NCBI GenBank assembly: GCA_027318585.1
Contig: DAHVOW010000002.1
Location: 62,001-126,000, forward strand
Source of the DNA: Methanobacteriaceae archaeon
Lineage (GTDB): Archaea > Methanobacteriota > Methanobacteria > Methanobacteriales > Methanobacteriaceae
Length of the DNA stretch: 64,000 nucleotides
Direction: 5' to 3'
Shown here: positions 53,807 to 62,733 of the stretch, piece by piece
Numbering within the stretch: the stretch's first letter is position 1
Layout: each line of letters opens with the position of its first letter
Program-made: the position numbers and the translations under genes
Notes under the pieces: model-generated
Told to the model about the DNA's origin: nothing
Seen by the model: only the letters and a program-made list of their open reading frames with translations
Databases searched by the model: none

Positions 53807-55021
53807 ATGAGGGTGGCTGTGCTTGGTTTAGGAGTAGAGGGTAGATCTGCTATAAAATCTCTTTTAAATCGTGACATAGATGTTTATGGATCAGATCTGG
53901 ACCTAGATATAGATATCGAACCACATGATCAGCTGGAAATTGATCTGGGTTTTCATAACTTTGAGAAGATAAGATCCGCAGATGCAGTACTTATCAGTCC
54001 AAGTTTATGGAACTTAAAAACCTTTGAATCATTTAGAAAGAATGAAAAATTATTACCAGATGTTTACACCCACCATAGATCAACCCTAACCATCGGAGTT
54101 ACCGGAACTAATGGTAAAACAACAACCTGCCTCATGATTACAAGTATCTTAAAGAAAGCAGGCTATAAAGTTTTAGTGGGAGGTAATGCGGGAGGGGGAT
54201 TCCAGGGCTACACAGAAATCATCCTAGAAGCAGAGAACAAGGATTATGACGTTCTGGTAGTTGAAGTGTGTGACATGACTCTGGATTTCTGCCGGGGCAG
54301 TTTTGATATGGATCTGGTGGTGGTAACCAACCAGGGCAAAGATCATGTAGACATACACCAATCCCAGAAAAACTATCTTAATTCCTTAAGAGAATTCATC
54401 AAGGATAAAGAGACCATACTCAATGCAGATGATTATCCACTGGCAGATCTTGGAAAAAGTTCCAGTAAGGTCCATTATTTCCATAAGGATAATGAAAGGA
54501 AGCTAAAACTCTTTGGTGAATTTAACCAGGAGAATGCGGCCGCCGCAGCCAAAGTGGCAGAAGTGATGGGAATCAACAGGAAGTTGGTAGATGAAACTCT
54601 GGGGAGTTTCGAGGGAGTGGCTGGTAGAACAGAAATAATTGAAATATCCGGTTCTAAACTTGTGATAGGTAAAACTGATAATGTAGATGCTGCTAAAGCG
54701 GTAATGCAGGAAGATGATTTTCAGGTGGCAATTGTCGGCACTCCCCGAAGAAACGAGAAGTGGCGCTTGGAGATATTAAAAGAAATAGAAACACACCAGC
54801 CCCAGACCATAGCCCTGTTTCCGGGACTGGATAACACAGTGGCTGAAGCCAGGAAAGTTCTAAAGGATTATCCGGGAGAGATTGTAGAGCTGGATAACAA
54901 TGATGAAGTGGTGGAGTTCACCAAAAATTCCTTAAAAAATCATTTAACAGTTTTTCTTGGTGGGAACGGACAGGAAAATTTGATGGAAATTAGAAAAAAG
55001 GTAATGGATAATGAGCTTTAA
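53807..55021 (+). CDS. Mur-ligase family protein, MurC/MurD-like, wall locus 2
   Basis: Third Mur-type ligase, about 404 residues. A Rossmann N-terminal domain (RVAVLGLGVEGRSAIKSLL) precedes the ATPase with GTNGKTTT (100-107), VVEVCDMT, and VTNQGKDHVD (in place of the usual NxxxDHxD). The C-terminal domain lacks the clear DDYAHNP motif of the other two and is more divergent. ATG at 53807 with GGTAGG upstream; TTG at 53795 is in frame. Probable pseudomurein or cell-surface peptide ligase, 40 kb from the other wall genes. Confidence 0.85.
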   Translation: MRVAVLGLGVEGRSAIKSLLNRDIDVYGSDLDLDIDIEPHDQLEIDLGFHNFEKIRSADAVLISPSLWNLKTFESFRKNEKLLPDVYTHHRSTLTIGVTGTNGKTTTCLMITSILKKAGYKVLVGGNAGGGFQGYTEIILEAENKDYDVLVVEVCDMTLDFCRGSFDMDLVVVTNQGKDHVDIHQSQKNYLNSLREFIKDKETILNADDYPLADLGKSSSKVHYFHKDNERKLKLFGEFNQENAAAAAKVAEVMGINRKLVDETLGSFEGVAGRTEIIEISGSKLVIGKTDNVDAAKAVMQEDDFQVAIVGTPRRNEKWRLEILKEIETHQPQTIALFPGLDNTVAEARKVLKDYPGEIVELDNNDEVVEFTKNSLKNHLTVFLGGNGQENLMEIRKKVMDNEL

Positions 55022-55042
55022 TATCGTTATAAAGGTGAAAGG

Positions 55043-56230
55043 ATGGTAAACCTTAAAAAATCTTTGCTAGGCATTTTAATATTAATTATACTGGCAGTAG
55101 CCATGTATCCTCTGGGTAATATGATTGAAGACCAATTTCCCCCCCAAAAACCCCAAGAAATAGCTTCTATGGATTTGGGAAACACTGTAATGGCGGGAAC
55201 GAAGGTAGTGGATGATTACCGGGTACGTAAAACTTCCAGTATTTACCATCCGGATTATTTAATTGATCTGATTTATGAAGGAAAGTATCTGAAATTCCTC
55301 ACCGCATTAACCACGGGTACCGTAGAGACACCCTTTCAGGAGATTACCGGGAAAACTATTTCTTCCCAGGGAACAGCCCAGGGATTTGAAGGCCCAGGAT
55401 ATCTAACTGTGCAGGATGATAAATTGGTGGTCAGTCCACCGGACACCTTTTTATGGGGCTTTATTACACCTTATACTATTGGAGTGAAAACCAAAACCGG
55501 ATTGGAAATCCGTGAGAATGGTGAAACTGTTAAAACAGTTTCTGTATCGGATATGAGTAACAGCACCATTCCCCATGACTATGTGAGTTTTAAGAATTTC
55601 CAAAAATGGTATAACAAGTCTGATGTGGGAGACAACATTACCCTGGACTATCAGATATCTCGTATCAGCGATGGACGTAACCCAGTCTCTCCGCCCCAGA
55701 TAGTGACCTACTTTGGAGCCGAAGTGAAGGACTACATGGAACAGTACCCCAGTGGGACTCCGGTACTGGTCTACAACGGGGCCTCCAGTCAGCAAGTGGT
55801 GAGTAGTGCGGTGGATACTATGGGGTCTTATCCGGAATATGATGATAACACCCGGGCTTTGAATGGTAAACAGTTCGTAAGTGGATGGAATGGTACCATC
55901 ATCCCCCCTCACACTGCCTCTAGTGGAAAAGATGGCATAACTTTCTACGGAGTTTATGATAAGAATGCCTCGGGAGATGGTAAAGGCGGATATGTAAGCC
56001 ATGGCGCATGCCCCCCTGGACGTTCCATGAGATCAGCGGTTATGAAAATCGGATTACCCCTGCCCCGGGGTATGAGCGGAGGATTCTATTCTGTGGCCAT
56101 TGAAAGCCATCCTACCACCGGCATATTTGTAAATAACACCAGTGACTTCCCGGTTCAGATAATCATGTGGACACAGGGAAATGGGGCTAGTATGCGCATC
56201 TACACCCAGGTAATACAGTTTTTACCATGA
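55043..56230 (+). CDS. Membrane-anchored extracytoplasmic protein, unknown
   Basis: 395 residues with an N-terminal anchor helix (7-25), then a large soluble outside part. It contains TGTVETPFQEITGKTIS and SRISDGRNPVSPPQIVTYFGA; near the C-terminus are YGVYDKNASGDGKGGY and GACPPGRSMRSAVM. No catalytic motif or known domain recognised. It lies 22 bases after the Mur ligase and 14 bases before the nucleotidyltransferase, so it is likely part of a wall-synthesis operon, perhaps a wall-processing enzyme or scaffold. Confidence 0.78.
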   Translation: MVNLKKSLLGILILIILAVAMYPLGNMIEDQFPPQKPQEIASMDLGNTVMAGTKVVDDYRVRKTSSIYHPDYLIDLIYEGKYLKFLTALTTGTVETPFQEITGKTISSQGTAQGFEGPGYLTVQDDKLVVSPPDTFLWGFITPYTIGVKTKTGLEIRENGETVKTVSVSDMSNSTIPHDYVSFKNFQKWYNKSDVGDNITLDYQISRISDGRNPVSPPQIVTYFGAEVKDYMEQYPSGTPVLVYNGASSQQVVSSAVDTMGSYPEYDDNTRALNGKQFVSGWNGTIIPPHTASSGKDGITFYGVYDKNASGDGKGGYVSHGACPPGRSMRSAVMKIGLPLPRGMSGGFYSVAIESHPTTGIFVNNTSDFPVQIIMWTQGNGASMRIYTQVIQFLP

Positions 56231-56243
56231 ATGGAGTGATTTT

Positions 56244-56912
56244 TTGCATCCCATCTCCGCTATAATAACTGCTGCCGGGAAAAATCGCAGGATGAGGCAG
56301 GATCTAAAAGATAGGGGAGTGCCTTACAGGCATAAACTTCTCCTGGATATTAATGGCGAAAAGGTTCTAACCAGAACTGTGAAAAACGTTCTGGATGCCG
56401 GTGTGGGGGAATGTCTGGTGGTTCTGGGCCACTATCAAGAGGATTTACTACCTGTACTAGGGGAAATAGAGGATGGGCGACTCAGGATAATATTCAACTC
56501 TGACCGGGATGTTGAATTATCTCAAACCCTTCTAAATGGTGTTTTAAATGCCGTAACCGATTACTGCTTATGTGTGGCTGCAGACCAGCCATCAGTTACG
56601 ACCTCAACTTTAAAAAATTTGGTTGATAATCTGTTTAGTTTATCCCATCCCGAAAACACCATATCTATCCTGGCTCGGAGATCAGTTGGGCAGCTTGAGT
56701 CAGCTGAAGGTCTAGGCATGCCCTTTGCCTGCCACCGAAACATCCTAATGAGCTTCCTACCCCGGGATGCTGATAATCTTAATCCTATCCTACGGAAGAT
56801 GATCCAGGATGGTGTCGAATTCTATGGAGTTCCCCATCAAGAGGAAGTAGAGCTATTAAACATCAACCGATATGATGAATACCTGAAGGTCCGGGAACTT
56901 CTAAAAAAATAA
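56244..56912 (+). CDS. MobA-like NTP transferase
   Basis: 222 residues, nucleotidyltransferase fold: SAIITAAGKNRRMR (the G-rich loop, with AGKN in place of the usual GxGxRxx), LLLDINGEKVLTRTV, CLCVAADQPSV with the metal-binding D, and a C-terminal INRYDEYLKVRELL typical of MobA-like enzymes. MobA itself makes molybdopterin dinucleotide; this copy sits with a Mur ligase and an anchored protein, so sugar- or wall-precursor activation is plausible. TTG start at 56244. Confidence 0.8.
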   Translation: MHPISAIITAAGKNRRMRQDLKDRGVPYRHKLLLDINGEKVLTRTVKNVLDAGVGECLVVLGHYQEDLLPVLGEIEDGRLRIIFNSDRDVELSQTLLNGVLNAVTDYCLCVAADQPSVTTSTLKNLVDNLFSLSHPENTISILARRSVGQLESAEGLGMPFACHRNILMSFLPRDADNLNPILRKMIQDGVEFYGVPHQEEVELLNINRYDEYLKVRELLKK

Positions 56913-57004
56913 TAAAAAATTGGATAAAAAGGGAATTCTAAGATCTTTTTTTTAAAAGAAAGGTGAGATATTAAAGATCACGCTGGGCTTTACAAATTGA
57001 ATAT

Positions 57005-57682
57005 TTAAGCCATGTTTTCCAGGGCGTTAACCACACAACCTATATTTTCCCCGGTTAACCCAACAATAACCTCATCTTCTTTTATATCGGCATAGCCACG
57101 GGATCCACTGCAACCCAGAGTTATGTTGGGTCTTCGACGTAGGAATGGTCCCGCTACTGCATCAGCACAGATGGACTGTATGCCTGCAAAGTCTGCCTCT
57201 ACACGGCCACCCATGGTGTAAACCAGGGCCTGGGATAGTTTCATAGCTTGAGCCGGGTTGGCGATGATGACAATCACGTCAGGGTCATAATTAGCTTCTT
57301 CTAAGGGGGCGTAAACCAGGGCATACATTATATTATCTATTTTAGGAATGGATTCCATGGTGCTTTTGGCAGAACCAATGCTGGAGAACCGGCCCAGCCC
57401 ATAATAAAACTCACCAGTTTTAACCTTCTCAGGGGCATCCATAAGCCCTAATGCTGCTGCTCCACCTTTACACATCTGTTCTTCGGCAGTGGCATAGAAA
57501 CTCTCCCCTTGACTGGCTTTCTGCACCATCTGACAGTGCCTCACATTCTCCGAAATCTTAGGCACTCCTTCAGGAAGATCCTCTTTCCTTAAAATAAATT
57601 TTACTGCTACCGGAGATTTCTTCAGTCCCAGATTATCCTTCAATTTTTGGGATATGCTATCGTATCCATTTGCCTCGCACAT
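57005..57682 (-). CDS. DUF169 family protein
   Basis: About 225 residues of the DUF169 family: LKDNLGLKKSPVAVKFI, CQMVQKASQGESFYAT, CKGGAAALGLMDAPEK and ADAVAGPFLRRRPNITLGCSGSRG. The conserved cysteines suggest a metal or Fe-S-linked redox role, but no function is established. ATG at 57682 has GGTGAATATT upstream; GTG at 57691 is in frame. Confidence 0.85.
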   Translation of the reverse strand: MCEANGYDSISQKLKDNLGLKKSPVAVKFILRKEDLPEGVPKISENVRHCQMVQKASQGESFYATAEEQMCKGGAAALGLMDAPEKVKTGEFYYGLGRFSSIGSAKSTMESIPKIDNIMYALVYAPLEEANYDPDVIVIIANPAQAMKLSQALVYTMGGRVEADFAGIQSICADAVAGPFLRRRPNITLGCSGSRGYADIKEDEVIVGLTGENIGCVVNALENMA

Positions 57683-57771
57683 AATATTCACCTATTCAAA
57701 TTGGTTTTCAATGAGCATAACATTTTCCATCAACGGATACTTTCATCCTCAAAAAGAAAAGATTAAAGAAA

Positions 57772-58515
57772 TTAAGGATTAACAGAGTTAATCCCATCAA
57801 GAATAGTTTTAACTCTGTTTTTTACATTAGAAGACTCTTCAACCACCGTACCGGTAACAATGATGTCAGCACCATATGAAGCAACCAGTTGAGCATCCTC
57901 TCTGGTCCTTATTCCCCCACCTACAATCAAAGTGTGGTTGGTGTACTTTTTAACGGCAGCAATCATCTCGGCAGGTACATGTTTGTCAACTCCGGAACCA
58001 GCTTCCAGGTATAAAAATCGCATACCTAGGAACTCTGCAGCCAATGCGTAAGCTACGGCAATGTCCGGTTTGTTACGGGGAATGGCCTTGGCATCTCCCA
58101 CCCATCCTGCGGTGCCTCCGGGCTCTACGACAATGTAACCCATAGGGATGGTCTGTATACCAGTTTTTTTTACCAGTGGTGCACCAAGGGCCTGGGCACC
58201 AATAATCCAGTAGGGATTGGTGGAGTTTAAAACACTCATAAAGAAAATAGCATGAGCATGCTTGCTCACTCCGGTGGTGTTACCTGGAAAGAGTATAATG
58301 GGAGTGTCCAGGTTCTCTCTGATTATCTGGGCTGTGGCGTCCAGATCTTGGGAGTTGGTTATGGAACCTCCCAGCATGATACCATGACTTCCTGCTGCCA
58401 CCGCTTCTTCAGCTATTTTCAAAGCCTCTTGAGGGGTTTGCTCATCAGGATCCAGTAATGTCAGATGTATCTTCCCATTTTTAAGTAAATCTTGGATATG
58501 TTCTTCAACTATCAT
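57772..58515 (-). CDS. Geranylgeranylglyceryl phosphate synthase
   Basis: Makes the first ether bond of archaeal membrane lipids from sn-glycerol-1-phosphate and GGPP. TIM barrel of 247 residues with HLTLLDPDEQTP, HGIMLGGSITNSQDLD, IILFPGNTTGVS, YLEAGSGVDKHV and VGGGIRTREDA. ATG at 58515 is the family start; an upstream in-frame ATG at 58539 is rejected. Next to rpl40e and tsr3 on the same strand. Confidence 0.95.
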   Translation of the reverse strand: MIVEEHIQDLLKNGKIHLTLLDPDEQTPQEALKIAEEAVAAGSHGIMLGGSITNSQDLDATAQIIRENLDTPIILFPGNTTGVSKHAHAIFFMSVLNSTNPYWIIGAQALGAPLVKKTGIQTIPMGYIVVEPGGTAGWVGDAKAIPRNKPDIAVAYALAAEFLGMRFLYLEAGSGVDKHVPAEMIAAVKKYTNHTLIVGGGIRTREDAQLVASYGADIIVTGTVVEESSNVKNRVKTILDGINSVNP

Positions 58516-58579
58516 GTTAATCACTTCAAGACAATCCATAAAAAAAATAATTTAAGGCCCTGAAGACCGTGGAGGTATT

Positions 58580-58726
58580 TTAACCCCTTGGTTCTTTAGC
58601 CTTGAATCTCAAGCCTTTATATCCGCATTTACGGCAAGTTTTTGCTGTAGGTGGATTTCGAGCGTTACATTTAAGACATATTTTGATCTTGAATAATCTG
58701 TTCTCTGCTTCTTCAAATCTAGCCAT
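58580..58726 (-). CDS. rpl40e: Ribosomal protein eL40
   Basis: 48 residues, starting MARFEEAENRLFKIKICLKC and ending KEPRG, with the zinc knuckle CLKC ... CRKC. The stop of tsr3 (58730) is 3 bases upstream of the ATG region, so the two overlap or abut and share a transcript. The ribosome site GGAGGC lies in the end of tsr3. Confidence 0.95.
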   Translation of the reverse strand: MARFEEAENRLFKIKICLKCNARNPPTAKTCRKCGYKGLRFKAKEPRG

Positions 58727-58729
58727 AAT

Positions 58730-59239
58730 TTAGCCTCCTATAAATTCATTCTGAATCTTTACAACTTCCCTACTTGATTTGGCCCGGGAATAGGCCTCTA
58801 AAAGCTCCTGATTGAGCTCTAGAAAATGAGGTCCCCACTTGAATGAAGACATTATCTGGATAGCATTATTTTTCAGTCCAACTATATAAAAGGTTGCGGC
58901 TAATGCCTCAGCTGTGGAGAGTATGCAGGGCTTACCATAGTTGGTGGGATTAGCTGCCACCAGGAAAGGAAGGGACCGATGGTTCTTTTTACCACGAAAT
59001 ATGGGGGAAGATTTATCAATTCTCCTCCATGAACAATCTAAACCGACAATACCATGTTTTAACACCATTTCCCTGTCTTCAGGTGAAACTGCCTTGGTTG
59101 CAAAGGGATCTAATACAAGAGCCCCCTTGGGGAGTTGGTTGAGATGAGTGACCATTTTTATGTGGCCTTTTTTATCCAGGCGACGTGTGGTGCAGCGTTT
59201 AGGGTCGCACTGCTCAGCGTGATAGACAGTTACTTTCAT
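58730..59239 (-). CDS. tsr3: 16S rRNA aminocarboxypropyltransferase (Tsr3)
   Basis: Transfers the acp group from SAM to a pseudouridine or N1-methylpseudouridine of the small-subunit rRNA. The 169 residues include YHAEQCDPKRCT, LVLDPFATKAVSPED, GLDCSWRRID, RSLPFLVAANPTNYGKP and STAEALAATFYIVG, which match the DUF367/Tsr3 family. Directly upstream of rpl40e. Confidence 0.92.
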   Translation of the reverse strand: MKVTVYHAEQCDPKRCTTRRLDKKGHIKMVTHLNQLPKGALVLDPFATKAVSPEDREMVLKHGIVGLDCSWRRIDKSSPIFRGKKNHRSLPFLVAANPTNYGKPCILSTAEALAATFYIVGLKNNAIQIMSSFKWGPHFLELNQELLEAYSRAKSSREVVKIQNEFIGG

Positions 59240-59388
59240 GAAATATTACTCAAACATGATTAGAAAAAATTGAGTATTGATAAACTATAAAAAATTATAT
59301 GTATTTTTCAGTTATTAAAGTTGTTCAAACTGTCTTATTACTCAGATTTATATTATCCATTAACATTTCATAATATACTGGTGATTTT

Positions 59389-59796
59389 ATGAAATACAGG
59401 CCTCAACGTGTACTTTTAGTGGAAGACGACCCCCAACATGCTGAGTCAATAAAGGCCATGCTGGAACGGGTTCATGAATTTGATTTTGTGCTTAAACATT
59501 GTTACAAACTTCAAGAGGGGCTTAAAAACTTGGAAAGTGATGAATTCGATGTAGTTCTTCTGGACCTGGGTCTTCCGGATAGTTCTGGTTTTGAAACTTT
59601 CATATCTATACATCAACAGGCACCAAGAGTACCCGTTGTCATATTCACATCCCTCTTTGATGAGGAAATCGCCCTGAAAACCCTGAATTCAGGGGCCCAG
59701 GAATACCTTTTTAAAGGTGATTATGATGGTTATGACCTGGTTACTGCCATAAATCATTCTATAGCCCGGATGAAATTCATTATCAATGATAAATAG
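59389..59796 (+). CDS. Stand-alone response regulator receiver domain
   Basis: 135 residues, one CheY-like domain: RVLLVEDDPQHAE (acidic pair), VVLLDLGLPDSSGFE (phospho-Asp), VVIFTSLFD, and AQEYLFKGD (conserved Lys). No output domain is attached and no kinase is nearby. ATG at 59389 with GGTGATTTT upstream. It may act as a diffusible receiver or in a phosphorelay. Confidence 0.9.
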   Translation: MKYRPQRVLLVEDDPQHAESIKAMLERVHEFDFVLKHCYKLQEGLKNLESDEFDVVLLDLGLPDSSGFETFISIHQQAPRVPVVIFTSLFDEEIALKTLNSGAQEYLFKGDYDGYDLVTAINHSIARMKFIINDK

Positions 59797-59851
59797 GTCA
59801 AGATCATTTTGATTCGACAATAACTGTTAAGAATATTAAATTAAACTACTC

Positions 59852-61843
59852 TTACATTTGGGGCCATAAATTATTTCTTTCAAAGTCCAGAATCTTACTT
59901 ATGGCGGAACCAGGATTTTTAATGTCCTGCACATCGTAATAACGGCCTCCAGATGCTATGGCGAGCTCCATATTCATATCTCGACCGTAACGAGCTGTTT
60001 GTTCAAAGTTAATGACTATGGTTAAAATTTCATCTTCCTGAAGTTTTTCAGCAATCTTTAAAGCATCAGGAATAGGTCCCTGGTCAATCCCTACATTGGG
60101 CATACCATCAGTTAATATAACCATAAAAGGTACGAATTCACCCTTTTGATTCTCTTTTCTTAGAATTTCTAAGCCTTTTTTCATGCCTGAGGCCAGGGGG
60201 GTTGTTCCTCCCACCGTAAGCTGGTCAATCTGTTCCTGAAAAGAAGAAGCCCGCTTGGTGGTGGGAACGATGACTTCAGCTTCCTTCCCTTTGAATCCAA
60301 TCACACTGATCTTGTCCTGATGTCGGTTGGTGTCCTGTATAATGCTGTCCAGAATACCCTTTACCCGGTTGGCCTTGCGGTCGCTCACCATTGAACCACT
60401 TATATCCACCACTACGGAGATGGAGGCTCGGGCCCCGTGTTTGCGGATCTTATGACGTATATCATCACTTCTAACCTCAATGGAACCTTCAGAGTGAAGA
60501 GCAGCAGCTCTAAGAGTAGCATCTATGGCTACATCCCGAGAATCTCTACGGGGAAGACTACTTTTAATATAGCGGCCTTTTTCCGTCTTTGAATCCACAC
60601 TTCTACCGTAAAGACGTTTCTTCTTCTTACCCTTCATCTTCAACAATTTTTTTATATCAACCCCCTCTTCTTCTCCTTCCAGTTTTTCTTCCATTTCTTC
60701 GTTACTTTTTAGTTGCATTCCCTTAGCTTTCTTTTCTGATTTGTCCGAAGAAATATTGGCTCCTTGACTCTGCCCCTGCCCTGTGTTTTGCTCTTTTTCG
60801 GTGGATTTTTCTTCTTGTTCCTTTTCTTTTTCTTCCTGCATCTTTGACTGAGCATCCTCCACTTTTCTTCGGATCTGTTCCTGATCGCAGGATTGTTTGT
60901 GAACCCGTTCACCCAACACTAGAAGGGCAGCTTCTTCCACATGGATATAGTTAACCTGTTCCTGACCCTGGTAAGCTGCTATGGTTTTAGCCGTCTTCAA
61001 AATAGCTATATCTGCTCGGTGTCCATCTACCCCCATATCCAGGGATATCCTGGCAATTAATTCCATAATAATCCTGGGCACCCTTACTTTATTCAGGATA
61101 TGACGAGCCTGGATGATGCTGGCCTGGATATGTTCCTGTTGTTCCTGATAGACTTCTCGAAAAACAGTGGGTTCTTTTTCAAATTCTTCGCGACGGTTCA
61201 TGATCTCTACCCTATCTTCCAGATCCAGAAGACTTTGAACCGCAATGTGGAGGCCGATACGGTCCGATAGTTGCAGTCTAAGATCTCCCTCGGCGGGGTT
61301 CATAGTCCCTACCAGAATAAAATTGGAAGGATGGGCCATGGAGATGCCTTCCCGCTCCACTATGTTCACGCCGTATGCGGCAGCATCCAGGAGCACATCC
61401 ACCAGGTTATCATCCAGAAGATTGATTTCGTCCACATAAAGAATATTACGGTTTGCTTCAGCCAGTATTCCTGGCTCAAGCGCCTTTATTCCCTCTCGAA
61501 GAGCTTTTTCAAGGTTTATGGAACCGACCACCCGGTCTTCAGTTGCCCCCAGGGGCAGTTCCACCACCCGCATCTTTTTCTCTTCCACCTCATAATCACC
61601 TGATTTGCAGGAATCACATAGGGAATCCCTATCATCCGGGTCGCAGTTAAAAGGACATCCTTTAACCACCCTGATAGGCGGGAGAAGGTCGGCTAAGGCA
61701 CGGACAGCCGTAGTCTTACCAGTTCCCTTATCGCCTTTAATAAGGACACCCCCGATGGATGGATTAATAGCATTAAGGATAAGGGATTTTTTTACGTTTT
61801 CTTGACCAACAATAGCTGAAAATGGAAAAATAAGGTTTTTCAA
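59852..61843 (-). CDS. Magnesium/cobalt chelatase-like AAA+/VWA protein (ChlI-ChlD fusion type)
   Basis: About 663 residues. AAA+ domain: GQENVKKSLIL, Walker A GDKGTGKTT (37-45), Walker B ILYVDEINLL and MAHPSNFILVGTMNPAEGDL. An acidic, Gln/Lys-rich linker (about 330-420) leads to the C-terminal VWA domain with MIDAS VDISGSM and ILTDGMPN. It joins the I and D subunits of the metal chelatase, for cobalt in cobalamin or nickel in F430 synthesis; which cannot be told here. TTG 61843 follows GGTGA; GTG 61852 is in frame. Confidence 0.9.
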   Translation of the reverse strand: MKNLIFPFSAIVGQENVKKSLILNAINPSIGGVLIKGDKGTGKTTAVRALADLLPPIRVVKGCPFNCDPDDRDSLCDSCKSGDYEVEEKKMRVVELPLGATEDRVVGSINLEKALREGIKALEPGILAEANRNILYVDEINLLDDNLVDVLLDAAAYGVNIVEREGISMAHPSNFILVGTMNPAEGDLRLQLSDRIGLHIAVQSLLDLEDRVEIMNRREEFEKEPTVFREVYQEQQEHIQASIIQARHILNKVRVPRIIMELIARISLDMGVDGHRADIAILKTAKTIAAYQGQEQVNYIHVEEAALLVLGERVHKQSCDQEQIRRKVEDAQSKMQEEKEKEQEEKSTEKEQNTGQGQSQGANISSDKSEKKAKGMQLKSNEEMEEKLEGEEEGVDIKKLLKMKGKKKKRLYGRSVDSKTEKGRYIKSSLPRRDSRDVAIDATLRAAALHSEGSIEVRSDDIRHKIRKHGARASISVVVDISGSMVSDRKANRVKGILDSIIQDTNRHQDKISVIGFKGKEAEVIVPTTKRASSFQEQIDQLTVGGTTPLASGMKKGLEILRKENQKGEFVPFMVILTDGMPNVGIDQGPIPDALKIAEKLQEDEILTIVINFEQTARYGRDMNMELAIASGGRYYDVQDIKNPGSAISKILDFERNNLWPQM

Positions 61844-62031
61844 TATTCTCACCGTTTTTTAAAATGTTTTAGTCATTTATTATCCGAAAAGTTACACCAT
61901 TTTTTTTATTGGTTAGATGTATAGGTGCAATCCAATAAATATTGTGGTAACTCCACATCCATCGAATGATCTTAAAAGAATTATAAAAAATGATAAATAA
62001 CAGCGAACACATAATGAAGAATGGTGATAAG

Positions 62032-62184
62032 ATGTGTACCGTAGGAGGCCCCATGGCCGATATTAAGATGAAAAAACTCAAAACTAAAAAATATCGATGT
62101 TTAGATTGTAAAAATGAGTTTAAAGGCATGGGACGAAGAATAGTTTGTCCTTCCTGTCAGTCAGATAATGTTGAGGAAGTCTAA
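62032..62184 (+). CDS. Small zinc-ribbon protein
   Basis: About 50 residues from ATG 62032, with two CxxC pairs (RCLDCKNEF ... VCPSCQSDN), a rubredoxin-like zinc ribbon. GGTGATAAG precedes this ATG; an ATG at 61990 is in frame further upstream. It is 7 bases before the next gene. Function unknown. Confidence 0.75.
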   Translation: MCTVGGPMADIKMKKLKTKKYRCLDCKNEFKGMGRRIVCPSCQSDNVEEV

Positions 62185-62191
62185 CTGAATC

Positions 62192-62656
62192 ATGTTACTA
62201 GAGCTGCCCTTATCCCATGATGAGGTCTTATTTTTACGCGGTAATACTGGAGTGGTTGGGCTGGCTAAATTCGCCAGAAATGGTAGCATATTCATGGGAA
62301 CTCCGGACCTGGAAGAGATTGCTATTTTTTTGGGAGAAGAAGATCTGATTGCAGTTTCTGCATTTGATACTGGCCCCAAGATGGAGAAGGGGATTAAATC
62401 CATGATCTATCTTTTAAGGGATATGGGAACACCCCTCCTGGTACTTCCCGATGGCCATCCTACCTCCAATAGGTTACCACTGGTGGTTAGCTGTGGAGAA
62501 ATGGTGCGCCTGGATTGTAATATTCAACCCGGCACCCACCCCGAACAAGACATTTTATGCACTTGTAATGATCTATCCGGGACTGAAATAACTGCAATCA
62601 CAGATGGGGTTGAAATTAAAGGGAATCAAATCAATTGGAAAAGAGAAAGATTGTAA
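62192..62656 (+). CDS. Conserved hypothetical protein
   Basis: 154-residue cytosolic protein, not recognised. Notable segments are LSHDEVLFLRGNTGVVGLAKFA, DLIAVSAFDTGPKMEKGIK, VLPDGHPTSNRLPLVV and CDCxx-like DILCTCND near the end. ATG at 62192 with GAGG 12 bases earlier. Likely cotranscribed with the zinc-ribbon gene. Confidence 0.72.
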   Translation: MLLELPLSHDEVLFLRGNTGVVGLAKFARNGSIFMGTPDLEEIAIFLGEEDLIAVSAFDTGPKMEKGIKSMIYLLRDMGTPLLVLPDGHPTSNRLPLVVSCGEMVRLDCNIQPGTHPEQDILCTCNDLSGTEITAITDGVEIKGNQINWKRERL

Positions 62657-62733
62657 AATTATCTGCTTAGTATGAGTTTATTTCTATTTATTAATAAGTA
62701 GATTAATATAAGAGTAAATTCCAAGAACAAAAC

